A stretch of 64,000 nucleotides of DNA from assembly GCA_052108535.1 (NCBI GenBank), contig JBQDZM010000010.1:16156-80155 (forward strand). The letters are read 5' to 3'. Under the pieces are notes generated by a model that did not search any database, was not told the origin of the DNA, and saw only the letters and a program-made list of their open reading frames with translations. Of this stretch, positions 1 to 8,288 are shown one piece after another. The DNA comes from Galactobacter sp052108535. Lineage in GTDB: Bacteria > Actinomycetota > Actinomycetes > Actinomycetales > Micrococcaceae. The first letter of the stretch is position 1. Each line of letters begins with the position of its first letter. The position numbers were made by a program, and so were the translations under genes.

Positions 1-2
1 CC

Positions 3-38
3 GAAGAAGTGGCCAAAGCTGTGCTGTCCGTCCACTGA
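3..38 (+). CDS. C-terminal tail of an upstream gene (partial)
   Basis: An open frame enters from the left edge and stops at TGA 36-38; its last residues are EEVAKAVLSVH. Codon choice fits this genome, but eleven residues identify no family. It could also be a chance open frame. The DoxX gene starts 178 bases further on. Confidence 0.3.
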   Translation, partial: EEVAKAVLSVH

Positions 39-216
39 GCCACCGCTGAGCATCGGGCGGTGCAGAATTCGCGGCGACGAGGATTTTGGCGCGCGAATAC
101 GGGGCAGCGCGCCGTCTGGGCCGGATCGGGGTGACTCCCGCCACGGTGAAAGTTGAAGAGTCAAATGACAGGGTGGTGTCGACCGCAAGGAAAACTCAAC
201 GAAGCGAGGACTGGCC

Positions 217-633
217 ATGAGCACCGCCCGAGCAAACACCCAGATCAACCTGGCCCTGACCATCATCAGGATCGCCATCGGAGCGGCCTTCATGGTGCAC
301 GGCACCCAGAAGGTCTTCGAATGGGGAATTGGCGGCACCTCCGACAGCTTCGAGGCGATGGGCGTCCCCCTGGCCTCCGTCGTGGGACCCGTGGTTGCCT
401 TCCTGGAACTCATCGGCGGTGCCGCCATCATCCTGGGACTCTTCACCCGGATTATCGCCGCGTTGCTGGTCGTGGACATGGTGGGTGCAGCCTTCAGCGT
501 CCACTTGGAGCAAGGCTTCTTCGTGTCAGAAGGAGGATACGAACTCGTCATGCTGCTCGGAGCAGGAGCGCTCGCCCTGGTCGCGGCCGGCCCCGGGGCC
601 TGGGCCGTCGACAAGTTCTTCAGCCGCAAGTGA
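217..633 (+). CDS. DoxX family integral membrane protein
   Basis: A 138-residue protein with four predicted membrane segments (about residues 10-30, 52-72, 76-95, 108-125). The first segment carries the DoxX-type pattern RIAIGAAFMVHGTQKVF, and the middle reads FLELIGGAAIILGLFTR, typical of DoxX/YphA proteins. Family members are small membrane proteins often linked to thiol or redox homeostasis; the exact role here is unknown. The start ATG has a GCGAGGA ribosome site 6 bases upstream. The gene stands alone and is followed by a hairpin. Confidence 0.85.
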   Translation: MSTARANTQINLALTIIRIAIGAAFMVHGTQKVFEWGIGGTSDSFEAMGVPLASVVGPVVAFLELIGGAAIILGLFTRIIAALLVVDMVGAAFSVHLEQGFFVSEGGYELVMLLGAGALALVAAGPGAWAVDKFFSRK

Positions 634-657
634 TCCACCGCGCGTGATCCGCTGCGC

Positions 658-691
658 GTTGGGGGCCGCGGCCTGCGCCGTGGCCCCCAAC
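658..691 (+). terminator. Hairpin after the DoxX gene
   Basis: Perfect 10-bp inverted repeat GTTGGGGGCC / GGCCCCCAAC with a 14-base loop. There is no clear T tract, as is common in high-GC actinobacteria. A copy of the dispersed CCGTCGGGCAT motif lies just downstream at 722-732. Confidence 0.6.
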
Positions 692-773
692 AGGCGCCGA
701 AGGTGCGGACGTAACCACCCGCCGTCGGGCATGAGAAGAGTCTTCCCCTGCGCGCTGTAACCGATATGCTGAA

Positions 774-853
774 CACGTCGCGACTGGCGTCAGGGTGGAG
801 CACCACCAGGGAGCGGCACCTGTGGCTTGACGGACCGAACGCCTGGGTCCGGA
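774..853 (+). promoter_or_regulatory. ZTP (pfl) riboswitch upstream of glyA-folD
   Basis: The leader contains the hallmark blocks of the ZTP/pfl aptamer in order: CGCGACTGGCG (779-789), a GTGG...CCAC hairpin, CAGGGAGCG (807-815) and GCCTGGGTCC (841-850). ZTP riboswitches sense 10-formyl-THF shortage through ZTP/ZMP and are known upstream of glyA, folD, fhs and purH. The two genes below are glyA and folD, so sequence and context agree. A short GGGG...CCCC stem at 861-876 may be part of the expression platform. Confidence 0.85.
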
Positions 854-915
854 AGGTATAGGGGCCAACATGCCCCGCCAGCACCGTGTAATTACGCACC
901 CACAGGAGTTGACCC

Positions 916-2193
916 GTGTCCCAGCCCAACGTCACCAACCTCCCCCTCGCAGAGGTGGACCCGGACATCGCCCGTCTCATCGACGGCGAACTGTCCCGCC
1001 AGCGTGACACCCTGGAAATGATCGCCTCGGAGAACTTTGCGCCCCGCGCCGTCCTCGAGGCCCAGGGATCAGTTCTCACCAACAAGTACGCGGAAGGCTA
1101 CCCCGGACGCCGCTACTACGGCGGCTGCGAATGGGTTGACCAGGTCGAGGACCTGGCCCGCGACCGCGTCAAGGCCCTCTACGGAGCAGGCTTCGCCAAC
1201 GTCCAGCCTCACTCCGGCGCCTCCGCCAACGCCGCCGCGCTCGCCGCGATGATCAACCCCGGCGACACCATGCTCGGTCTCTCCCTGGCCCACGGCGGCC
1301 ACCTGACCCACGGCATGAAACTCAACTTCTCCGGCAAGCTCTACAACGTCGCCGCCTACGAGGTGGACTCCACCACTTTCCGCGTCGACATGGACAAGGT
1401 CCGCGAACAGGCACTCGAGACCCGCCCGCAGGTCATCGTGGCCGGCTGGTCCGCCTATCCGCGTCAGCTCGACTTCGCGGCATTCCGTTCCATCGCCGAC
1501 GAGGTGGGCGCCTACCTGTGGACCGACATGGCCCACTTTGCCGGCCTTGCCGCCGCCGGGCTGCACCCGAACCCCGTGCCGTTCTCCGACGTCACCACCT
1601 CCACCGTCCACAAGACCCTGGCGGGCCCCCGCTCCGGCATGATCCTGTCCAACGACGTGGAGATGTCCAAGAAGATCAACTCCAACGTCTTCCCCGGACA
1701 GCAGGGCGGGCCGCTGGAACACGTGATCGCCGGTAAGGCCGTGGCCTTCAAGATCGCCGGATCCGAGGAGTTCAAGCAGCGTCAGGAGCGCACCCTTGAG
1801 GGCGCCAAGATCCTGGCCGAACGCCTGACCCAGCCTGACGTCGCCGCCGCAGGCGTGTCCGTGCTCACCGGCGGCACTGACGTGCACCTGGTGCTCGTGG
1901 ACCTGCGCGAGTCCGAGATCAACGGCAAGGAGGGTGAGGACCTGCTCCACGAGGTCGGCATCACCGTTAACCGCAACGCCGTGCCGTTTGACCCCCGCCC
2001 CCCGATGACCACCTCAGGCCTGCGTATCGGTACCCCCGCACTGGCCACCCGTGGTTTCGGAGCGGCCGAGTTCACCGAGGTCTCCGACATCATCGCCGTG
2101 GCCCTGCGCGACGGAAAGTCCGCCGACACCGCCTCACTGCGCGCACGCGTGGACAAGCTCGCAGCGGACTTCCCGCTGTACCCGGGGCTCTGA
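916..2193 (+). CDS. glyA: Serine hydroxymethyltransferase
   Basis: PLP enzyme that interconverts serine + THF and glycine + 5,10-methylene-THF in the cytoplasm. The 425 residues match the usual length. The PLP lysine lies in STVHKTLAGPRSGM (Lys about 233). Other conserved blocks are ASENFAPRAVLEAQGS, NKYAEGYPGRRYYGG and WTDMAHFAGL. The GTG start is set by AGGAG at 903-907. It follows a ZTP riboswitch and is followed after 4 bases by folD, forming a one-carbon unit operon. Confidence 0.97.
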   Translation: MSQPNVTNLPLAEVDPDIARLIDGELSRQRDTLEMIASENFAPRAVLEAQGSVLTNKYAEGYPGRRYYGGCEWVDQVEDLARDRVKALYGAGFANVQPHSGASANAAALAAMINPGDTMLGLSLAHGGHLTHGMKLNFSGKLYNVAAYEVDSTTFRVDMDKVREQALETRPQVIVAGWSAYPRQLDFAAFRSIADEVGAYLWTDMAHFAGLAAAGLHPNPVPFSDVTTSTVHKTLAGPRSGMILSNDVEMSKKINSNVFPGQQGGPLEHVIAGKAVAFKIAGSEEFKQRQERTLEGAKILAERLTQPDVAAAGVSVLTGGTDVHLVLVDLRESEINGKEGEDLLHEVGITVNRNAVPFDPRPPMTTSGLRIGTPALATRGFGAAEFTEVSDIIAVALRDGKSADTASLRARVDKLAADFPLYPGL

Positions 2194-2197
2194 TCCG

Positions 2198-3085
2198 GTG
2201 ACCGCAGAGAAGTTGGACGGACGCGCTGCGTCCGCCGCGATCAAAGCCGAGCTGACCGAACGAGTTTCCGCGTTGAAGGCCGCCGGTGTCACTCCCGGCA
2301 TCGCCACCGTGTTGGTGGGCGCTGATCCCGCCTCACAGCTCTACGTCGGCATGAAGCACAAGCAGTCGAACGCGATCGGGATGAACTCGATCCAGCGTGA
2401 GCTGCCCGCCTCCGCCACCCAGGAGGAGGTGGAAGCGTTGATCGATGAGCTCAACGCCGATCCCACCTGCCACGGCTACATCGTGCAGCTGCCCTTGCCC
2501 AAGCACTTGGACACGGATGCGATCCTCGAACGGATCGACCCTGACAAGGATGCCGATGGTCTGCACCCCACCAACCTGGGGCGCCTGGTCCTGAACGTGA
2601 ACACCCCGATCGAGTCGCCGCTGCCGTGCACTCCGCGTGGCGTGATCGAGCTGCTGACCCGCAACGGGTACTCACTCAACGGTAAGCACGTGGTGGTGGT
2701 GGGTCGTGGTGTGACCATCGGCCGCTCCATTGGGTTGCTGCTGACGCGGCGTGAGTACAACGCGACCGTCACGCAGGTGCACACCGGCACCGTGGACATG
2801 GGGCAGTACCTGCGTCAGGCCGACGTGATCGTGGCCTCCGCCGGTGTGAAGCACCTGATCAAGGCCGAGGACGTTAAGCCTGGTGCCGCTGTGCTGGATG
2901 TGGGCGTGACCCGTGGGGATCCGGATCCGGAGACCGGGAAGTCCAAGGTGTTCGGTGATGTGGATCCGGGTGTGGCCGAGGTGGCCGGCTGGCTCTCCCC
3001 GAACCCAGGCGGTGTGGGGCCCATGACCGTGGCCCTGCTGATGACCAACGTGGTGGAAGCCGCGGAGCGCTCACTCCAGCAGTAA
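2198..3085 (+). CDS. folD: Bifunctional methylene-THF dehydrogenase / methenyl-THF cyclohydrolase
   Basis: Converts 5,10-methylene-THF to 10-formyl-THF using NADP. The 295-residue protein has the catalytic motif YVGMKHK (Lys about 53), the DADGLHPTNLG block, PCTPRGVIELL, and a Rossmann segment VVVGRGVTIGRSIGLLL. The GTG start is 4 bases after the glyA stop. Reading could extend upstream in an overlapping frame through glyA, but the family length and the N-terminal sequence favour this start. It shares the riboswitch-controlled transcript with glyA. Confidence 0.96.
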   Translation: MTAEKLDGRAASAAIKAELTERVSALKAAGVTPGIATVLVGADPASQLYVGMKHKQSNAIGMNSIQRELPASATQEEVEALIDELNADPTCHGYIVQLPLPKHLDTDAILERIDPDKDADGLHPTNLGRLVLNVNTPIESPLPCTPRGVIELLTRNGYSLNGKHVVVVGRGVTIGRSIGLLLTRREYNATVTQVHTGTVDMGQYLRQADVIVASAGVKHLIKAEDVKPGAAVLDVGVTRGDPDPETGKSKVFGDVDPGVAEVAGWLSPNPGGVGPMTVALLMTNVVEAAERSLQQ

Positions 3086-3115
3086 CCCACACCGGTCTCA
3101 CCCCTGAAACGGGAT

Positions 3116-3196
3116 GAACCCCCGAATTCTTGATGTGCACCGTCTTTTCGACGTGCACCGCCGCAGGACGACTGTGGATCAAGAATTCGGGGGTTC
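3116..3196. terminator. Long inverted repeat between convergent genes
   Basis: A perfect 19-bp inverted repeat (GAACCCCCGAATTCTTGAT at 3116-3134 and its complement at 3178-3196) surrounds a 43-base interior that itself holds an imperfect GTGCAC hairpin. It lies between folD (+) and the lipoprotein gene (-), so a bidirectional terminator is the simplest reading. The arm is unusually long and the loop unusually large for that role. Confidence 0.6.
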
Positions 3197-3209
3197 GTTG
3201 TCGCCAGGG

Positions 3210-4076
3210 TTAGGCGCTTAGCTGATCCCACGGGATCGTGAACGTGTAGTCCCAGCCGCCCTCATAGATACTGAGGTAGCGGAAGGTCACTCCCTCGTCG
3301 CTGACCATCCACTCGTACATGTCGACGTTCTGTAGCAGGCGGAATGGGTCCTCAGCCGCTCCATCCTTCTTCAACTCCTCCTTGAGATAATCAGTCAGCA
3401 GCGCGTCTAACTGGCTCTTGGAGACCCCTACGAACTCGGTTAGCGGAACCACCTTGCCGTTCGTGACGTCGACGGTCACGGAAAAGGCCACCTTAGTCAT
3501 GTGGGTTCCGCCGCCCTCCGCGCCATCCAGGTCGACGATCGCGCTGGCATACCGACCTTTGTACACCGTGGATCCAGAGCGGGAGGATTTCAGGTAGGAC
3601 TGTGCGAGCAGATCCTGGGTGCCCGGGTCGTTCTCGTCGTTGTACTGGAGCATCGCCGTCTGCTGGTCCAACAGGAACTTCCGCATTTTCTGGACCTTGC
3701 TGGAAACCTGGGCGTCAAAGGCCTTCTTGACCTGCTCGGTAGCGTTCTTCAAGGTCGGCACGCTGAGCGTCTCGGTGGCAAGATGTCCCGGCTCGTTCTT
3801 GCGGTCCACCTGCACCCAGTCAATCGTGACGGGTTCGGCAGGCTTAGTGGGACTCGGCGCAACGGACGTACTCGGAGTGGGGTCGGAGGCCGGGGCTGCG
3901 CTCCCGGTAGCGCTCTGGCTCGGGGCCGGAGCGTTCACGGTCTTGGTCACCGTGGGCTTGGGCTCGCTGCCGCCAGAACATGCGGCGAGTCCTAAGCTTA
4001 CGGACAGCGCTGCGGCAACTGCGACGACGCTGCGGGTCCGACGATTCTGGCGTGCGGTGAAGTGTGCGCTCATCAT
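3210..4076 (-). CDS. DUF3298/RsiV-like lipoprotein
   Basis: Predicted secreted lipoprotein of 288 residues. A basic N-terminus and hydrophobic stretch end in the lipobox LAAC followed by SGGSE. A Pro/Ser/Thr-rich linker follows, then a C-terminal domain with GGGTHMTKVAFSVTVDVTNGKVVPL and the end motif TFTIPWDQL. This resembles DUF3298 of RsiV-type proteins (GGAH...G.. pattern); that assignment is an inference. I start it at ATG 4074-4076, 11 bases after the stop of its upstream paralog; an earlier in-frame start would overlap that gene. Ligand and role are unknown. Confidence 0.7.
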   Translation of the reverse strand: MMSAHFTARQNRRTRSVVAVAAALSVSLGLAACSGGSEPKPTVTKTVNAPAPSQSATGSAAPASDPTPSTSVAPSPTKPAEPVTIDWVQVDRKNEPGHLATETLSVPTLKNATEQVKKAFDAQVSSKVQKMRKFLLDQQTAMLQYNDENDPGTQDLLAQSYLKSSRSGSTVYKGRYASAIVDLDGAEGGGTHMTKVAFSVTVDVTNGKVVPLTEFVGVSKSQLDALLTDYLKEELKKDGAAEDPFRLLQNVDMYEWMVSDEGVTFRYLSIYEGGWDYTFTIPWDQLSA

Positions 4077-4087
4077 TCCTGTACCCC

Positions 4088-4927
4088 TTATTTCTGTAGG
4101 TCGCTCCACGGGACGATGGCCCATTGGACATCGTCAGCCTCAGGCCCGCCCAACATGTCATGAGTTACCTCGAAGGTCACTCCCTTGCTGGACACGGCCC
4201 AAGCGACCCCGTCGGTATCGATGGAGGCGTTCTCCGCTCCAGAGACGCCCTTGGCAGCAAGTGCTCGCTGGAGGGCCGGGTCCACGGAGGTTGCTGACGC
4301 GGTGACGAATTGGTCGCGGCTGGCCAATTCACCGGTCTCGATGTTCATGGTCACGGCCATGGGGATACCGTGTCCGTGCGCACCACCACCCGGATATGGG
4401 TACAGCACTGTCATGATGCTGACGAATTGGTCGTTGAACACTTCGCCTTGCACCTTGCTCATGTTCAATAGGCACCCGTATTCGCAGTGCTCAAAGCCCT
4501 CCAACGATGATGGATTGGCTATTGATCTAGCCTGGGACACGTGGCGGGAGACCTCCGCATTGAACTTCTTGGAGATCTCTTCCGAGGCGTTTTCGAGGGA
4601 GGGGACCTCTAGGTTCTCGAAGTAGTTGCCAGGTCCTTCTTCGCCTCGTTTGATGGTGGTCCATTGCAGCGTTACGGGCTTCTGCGGTGCTGCCGAGCTG
4701 GGTGCTGTTGAACTCGGCGCAACCGCGCTGGAGGTGGTGGCCGCGTCAGTCGTTGCTGGTTCAGACGCTGCCAGGCTCGACGCAGGAGTGGAAGAAGCCG
4801 GAGCCGTCTCGGTTACGGTGACCGCGGCTTGCGGGGACGGGGAGGAACACCCAACGAGTGCCAAGCCGATTGCGGCGGCGATCCCCAGATGGAGTCGTCG
4901 CAAGGGGAGCGAGTGATTCACGGTCAT
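4088..4927 (-). CDS. DUF3298/RsiV-like lipoprotein, paralog
   Basis: 279-residue lipoprotein with lipobox LVGC, a long Ser/Thr/Ala linker (about residues 30-80), then a domain with YPGGGAHGHGIPMAVTMNIETGEL and the ending WAIVPWSDLQK. The architecture and C-terminus match the next gene, so the two look like a tandem duplication. The ATG at 4927 has AAGG directly against it. An in-frame GTG at 4921 has better spacing from AAGGA and may be the true start. First gene of a two-gene operon on this strand. Confidence 0.7.
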   Translation of the reverse strand: MTVNHSLPLRRLHLGIAAAIGLALVGCSSPSPQAAVTVTETAPASSTPASSLAASEPATTDAATTSSAVAPSSTAPSSAAPQKPVTLQWTTIKRGEEGPGNYFENLEVPSLENASEEISKKFNAEVSRHVSQARSIANPSSLEGFEHCEYGCLLNMSKVQGEVFNDQFVSIMTVLYPYPGGGAHGHGIPMAVTMNIETGELASRDQFVTASATSVDPALQRALAAKGVSGAENASIDTDGVAWAVSSKGVTFEVTHDMLGGPEADDVQWAIVPWSDLQK

Positions 4928-5009
4928 CCTTGGTGCTTTTGAGTGAACGAAATCATCATGTCAAAGGCCTCTGACGAATTGCTCACGATGACGCGCCGCA
5001 GACACAGAA

Positions 5010-5039
5010 GACCCCGCCCGGGTCACACCGGGCGGGGTC
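5010..5039 (-). terminator. Terminator of the DUF4190 gene
   Basis: GACCCCGCCCGG (5010-5021) pairs perfectly with CCGGGCGGGGTC (5028-5039) with a 6-base loop, just below the stop of the DUF4190 gene. It may also insulate the lipoprotein pair, whose start is 83 bases beyond. Confidence 0.75.
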
Positions 5040-5058
5040 GTTCCACAAACAGCTGCAC

Positions 5059-5385
5059 TCAGTTCAGCACAACTGCCGTGCTGGCAAAGATGAAGACGCC
5101 AAGCAGCGCCAGGATGATAAAGATGATGATCCACCCGGCCAGGCAGATGAGGTTTATGATCAATCCGGCGATGGCCATGCCACGTCCGGCCGGTTCCCTG
5201 GACATACCGATGGCGCCCAGGACGACGCCGATGATCGGCAGGATGAAGGTGAATCCGAAGGCCAGGGACACGATGCCGATGACCAAGGAAGCCACGGACT
5301 TTCCCTTGGGCTCAGGGTAGGCGGGCGCGTAGTAGCCCTGCTGCTGGTATGGACCCTGATACGGATCCTGGGGCGGGTAGCTCAT
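5059..5385 (-). CDS. DUF4190 domain membrane protein
   Basis: 108 residues. A Pro/Gln/Tyr-rich cytoplasmic N-terminus (PQDPYQGPYQQQGYYAP) is followed by KSVASLVIGIVSLAF and two membrane helices (about 29-57 and 68-100), the DUF4190 pattern found in actinobacteria. The function is not established. A GGAG site precedes the ATG. Monocistronic, with its own terminator. Confidence 0.8.
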   Translation of the reverse strand: MSYPPQDPYQGPYQQQGYYAPAYPEPKGKSVASLVIGIVSLAFGFTFILPIIGVVLGAIGMSREPAGRGMAIAGLIINLICLAGWIIIFIILALLGVFIFASTAVVLN

Positions 5386-5434
5386 GGTCTCCGAGCGTAG
5401 TCCGACGGAAATAGCGTCGCGATATGGAAACGTC

Positions 5435-5473
5435 TCGAGGCCCGGCCCCGGTCAAGTGGGGGTCGGGCCTCGA
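5435..5473 (-). terminator. Terminator of furA-katG
   Basis: TCGAGGCCCGGCCCC (5435-5449) pairs with GGGGTCGGGCCTCGA (5459-5473), 15 bp with one G-U wobble, 55 bases past the katG stop. Confidence 0.75.
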
Positions 5474-5527
5474 AACGTTAGGCCGGCAGGGGGATCACGC
5501 CCTGCTGGCGAGGGGACTCAGTGTGGC

Positions 5528-7702
5528 TCAGGCCAGATCGAAGCGATCGTTGTCCATGACCTTCACCCAGGCGTTCACGAAGTTCTGGATGAAACGCGCA
5601 TCCGCGTCGTCCTCGGCCCAGACCTCGGCCTGAGCGCGCAGCTCCGAGTTGGAGGAGAAGATCAGGTCGATGCGGGAGCCGATCAGCTTGGTGCCATCGG
5701 CCTTGACGCCGGCGAAGGCGTGGCCGTCCTTGTCCAGACGCTTCCACTCGGTGCCCAGATCCAGCAGGTTCACGAAGAAGTCACGGGTCAGCTGGCCCGG
5801 ACGGTCGGTGAACACACCGGTGGTGGAGCCGTCCCAGTTGTTGCCGAGCACGCGCAGGCCGCCCACCAGCACGGTGGCCTCGGGGGCGGTCAGGCCCAGG
5901 AGGTTGGCGCGGTCGACGAACACGTGCTCCTCCGGCAGGACGGACTGCACCTTGAAGTAGTTGCGGAAACCGTCCTGCTTGGGCTCCAGGTAGGAGAAGG
6001 ACTCGGTGTCCGTCTGCTCCTGGGTGGCGTCGCCACGACCGGAGTGGAAGGGGACCTCCACCGGGGTGCCAGCGGCCTCGGCAGCCAGCTCCACACCCAC
6101 GTTGCCGGCCAGCACGATGGTGTCGGCCAGGGAGGCACCCGTGCCGGACTCCTCCGCGATCTTCTTCAGGGCATCCACGGTGTCGTTCACGCCGGACTTC
6201 ACGTTGACCTCCCAGGAGCGCTGCGGCTCCAGGGCGATGCGGGCACCATTGGCGCCGCCGCGCTTGTCGGAGGAGCGGAAGGTGGAGGCGGAGGACCACG
6301 CGGCGGAGACCAGCTGAGCCACGGAGAGGCCGGAGGCCTTGATGGCGTCCTTCAGCGTGGCGACCTCGGCGTCGGAGAGCGTCTTGCCCGCCGGGACCGG
6401 GTCCTGCCAGATGAGGTCCTCTGCCGGAACCTCCTTGCCAAGGTAGCGAGCCTTGGGGCCCATGTCGCGGTGGGTCAGCTTGAACCAGGCGCGGGCGAAG
6501 GCATCGGAGAAGGCGGCCTGATCGTCCTTGAACTTGCGGGAGATCTTGTCCATCTCCGGGTCAACACGCAGGGACATGTCGGAGACCAGCATGCGCGGTT
6601 CACGCGTGCCGGAACCGTCGGCCTCGGGGACCAGTCCGGCGCCGCCATTGTCCTTGGGCTTGTAGTGCATGCCGCCGGCCAGGGAGTGGTCGATCTCCCA
6701 CTCGTAGCCGTAGAGGATGTGGAAGAACTCGTTGTCCCAGCGCAGCGGGTGGTAGGTCCAGGTGACCTCGAGGCCGGAGCCCATGGCGTCGATGCCCTTG
6801 CCGGACTTGTAGTCCGACTTCCAACCAAGGCCCTGCTGCTCCAGCGGGGCCGCCTCCGGCACCGGACCGGGAGCGTCTGCGGGAGCGTTGCCGTGGGTCT
6901 TGCCGAAGGTGTGACCGCCGGCGATCAGGGCCACGGTCTCCTCGACGCTCATGCCCATGCGGCCGAAGGTGGTCTTGATGTCGCCTGCGAGGCGCAGCGG
7001 GTCACCGTCACCCTCGACGCCCTCGGGGTTGACGTAGATCAGGCCCATCTGCACGGCAGCGAGGGGATCCTCGAGGCTGTCGGCGCTGCGATCGGCGGCA
7101 TAGCGGGTGGGATTGTCCAGCCACTCGGTCTCGGGGCCCCAGTACACGTCGTCGTCGGCCTCGAAGACGTCCGGACGGCCACCGGCGAAGCCGAAGGTCT
7201 TCAGGCCGCCCTCTTCCAGGGCCACGTTGCCTGCGAGGATCATCAGGTCGCCCCAGGACAGGGACTGACCGTACTTCTTCTTGACGGGCCACAGGAGTCG
7301 ACGACCCTGGTCGGTGAGGACGTTGTCCGGCCAGGAGTTGATCGGGGCGAAACGCTGCTGGCCGGTGCCGCCACCGCCGCGGCCGTCCTGGACGCGGTAG
7401 GTGCCGGCGGAGTGCCAGGCCACACGGACGAACAGGCCGGCGTAGGAACCGAAGTCGGCCGGCCACCAGTCCTGGGAGGTGAGCATGACGTCGCGGATGT
7501 CGGCCTTGACGGCGTCCAGGTCCAGGGCCTCGAACTTGGCCTTGTAGTCCAGGTCGGACTGGGGGTTGGAGAGCTCGGAGTGCTTGGCGAGGACCTTCAG
7601 GTTCAGACGGTTGGGCCACCAGAATTGGTTGGCGTCACCCTGGGTGGGCCGAGGCAGCTGGCCCTCGCCGTGCATGACGGGGCACTTGTCGATGTCAGTC
7701 AA
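5528..7702 (-). CDS. katG: Catalase-peroxidase
   Basis: Bifunctional heme enzyme that destroys hydrogen peroxide. The 724 residues match the class I family. The distal triad is in VRVAWHSAGTYR (Arg93, Trp96, His97), the proximal histidine is in AGGHTFGKTHG, and the Tyr and Met of the Met-Tyr-Trp adduct lie in GLIYVNPEG and RMGMSVEE. The C-terminal half repeats the peroxidase fold without heme. I chose the TTG start at 7702 because AAGGA sits 5 bases before it; the open frame runs on far upstream through furA. It lies 31 bases after furA, the usual furA-katG operon. Confidence 0.96.
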   Translation of the reverse strand: MTDIDKCPVMHGEGQLPRPTQGDANQFWWPNRLNLKVLAKHSELSNPQSDLDYKAKFEALDLDAVKADIRDVMLTSQDWWPADFGSYAGLFVRVAWHSAGTYRVQDGRGGGGTGQQRFAPINSWPDNVLTDQGRRLLWPVKKKYGQSLSWGDLMILAGNVALEEGGLKTFGFAGGRPDVFEADDDVYWGPETEWLDNPTRYAADRSADSLEDPLAAVQMGLIYVNPEGVEGDGDPLRLAGDIKTTFGRMGMSVEETVALIAGGHTFGKTHGNAPADAPGPVPEAAPLEQQGLGWKSDYKSGKGIDAMGSGLEVTWTYHPLRWDNEFFHILYGYEWEIDHSLAGGMHYKPKDNGGAGLVPEADGSGTREPRMLVSDMSLRVDPEMDKISRKFKDDQAAFSDAFARAWFKLTHRDMGPKARYLGKEVPAEDLIWQDPVPAGKTLSDAEVATLKDAIKASGLSVAQLVSAAWSSASTFRSSDKRGGANGARIALEPQRSWEVNVKSGVNDTVDALKKIAEESGTGASLADTIVLAGNVGVELAAEAAGTPVEVPFHSGRGDATQEQTDTESFSYLEPKQDGFRNYFKVQSVLPEEHVFVDRANLLGLTAPEATVLVGGLRVLGNNWDGSTTGVFTDRPGQLTRDFFVNLLDLGTEWKRLDKDGHAFAGVKADGTKLIGSRIDLIFSSNSELRAQAEVWAEDDADARFIQNFVNAWVKVMDNDRFDLA

Positions 7703-7733
7703 TGTGATCCTTTCGGGACTTACCTGATGTGTC

Positions 7734-8231
7734 TCAGTCGGACTGGGTGGTTGGGTTCTCGATCTTTGCCGCGCAATCGGCACACACTCCCCGGTAGAGG
7801 ACCTCTGCCACCTGGATCTGCATGCCGTGGGTTTCCGCAGGCTGCAGGCAGGGGGCGTGGCCCACCGCGCACTCCACGTCCTCGATGCGGCCGCACCGCA
7901 CGCACTGGGCGTGGTGGTGGTTGTCGCCGAGTTCGGGTTCGTAGAGTGCCGGGGATTGTGGGACCTCGATCCGGCGCAGGAGGCCCGCTTCGGTGAGGTC
8001 GTTGACGATCGCGTGGATGGTGGCCAGCGCCACGGAGGGGTACTCGGCCCGGGTGTCCCGGTGGAGTTGTTCCGCTGTGGCGTGGTGGTGGTCGCTGGCT
8101 GCCCGCATGACTGCGAGCCGCTGGCCCGTGACGCGTCGACCGGTGCGGCGCAGGGCCGCGGACCACGCGAGGGGATCGGCGGCCGAGTGTGCCACCGAGT
8201 CCTCGTGATGGTGTCCGGTCGTGTGCTGCAT
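7734..8231 (-). CDS. furA: Fur-family regulator FurA (CatR-type)
   Basis: 165-residue Fur-type repressor. The winged helix is about residues 25-85 (RVTGQRLAVMRAA, ATIHAIVNDLTEAGLL), then the metal motif HHHAQCVRCGRIEDV and a second pair GVCADCAAK. Actinobacterial FurA represses the linked katG and itself and releases on oxidation. I start at ATG 8231; GTG 8237 is an alternative. No Shine-Dalgarno is visible and TAGTAA lies only about 10 bases upstream, so the message is probably leaderless or nearly so. A DtxR-like box lies at 8271-8285. Confidence 0.9.
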   Translation of the reverse strand: MQHTTGHHHEDSVAHSAADPLAWSAALRRTGRRVTGQRLAVMRAASDHHHATAEQLHRDTRAEYPSVALATIHAIVNDLTEAGLLRRIEVPQSPALYEPELGDNHHHAQCVRCGRIEDVECAVGHAPCLQPAETHGMQIQVAEVLYRGVCADCAAKIENPTTQSD

Positions 8232-8267
8232 GCCCACAGGTTTACTACTTCTGAATGGTTCGGGATA

Positions 8268-8288
8268 GCCAGGTGAGGCTTACCTTCC
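8268..8288. promoter_or_regulatory. DtxR/IdeR-like iron box upstream of furA-katG
   Basis: AGGTGAGGCTTACCT (8271-8285) is a near-perfect dyad matching the core of the DtxR/IdeR consensus (AGGTWAGSCTWACCT) at all but one position. It lies about 40 bp upstream of the furA start, over the likely -35 region. This suggests iron-dependent control of the operon on top of FurA. Confidence 0.55.

Noticed and set aside
5384..7996. An 870-codon open frame antisense to katG
   Set aside because: It mirrors katG codon positions in a high-GC gene, has Gly/Val/Leu-rich composition, no ribosome site and no recognisable domain. The other strand is an unmistakable KatG.
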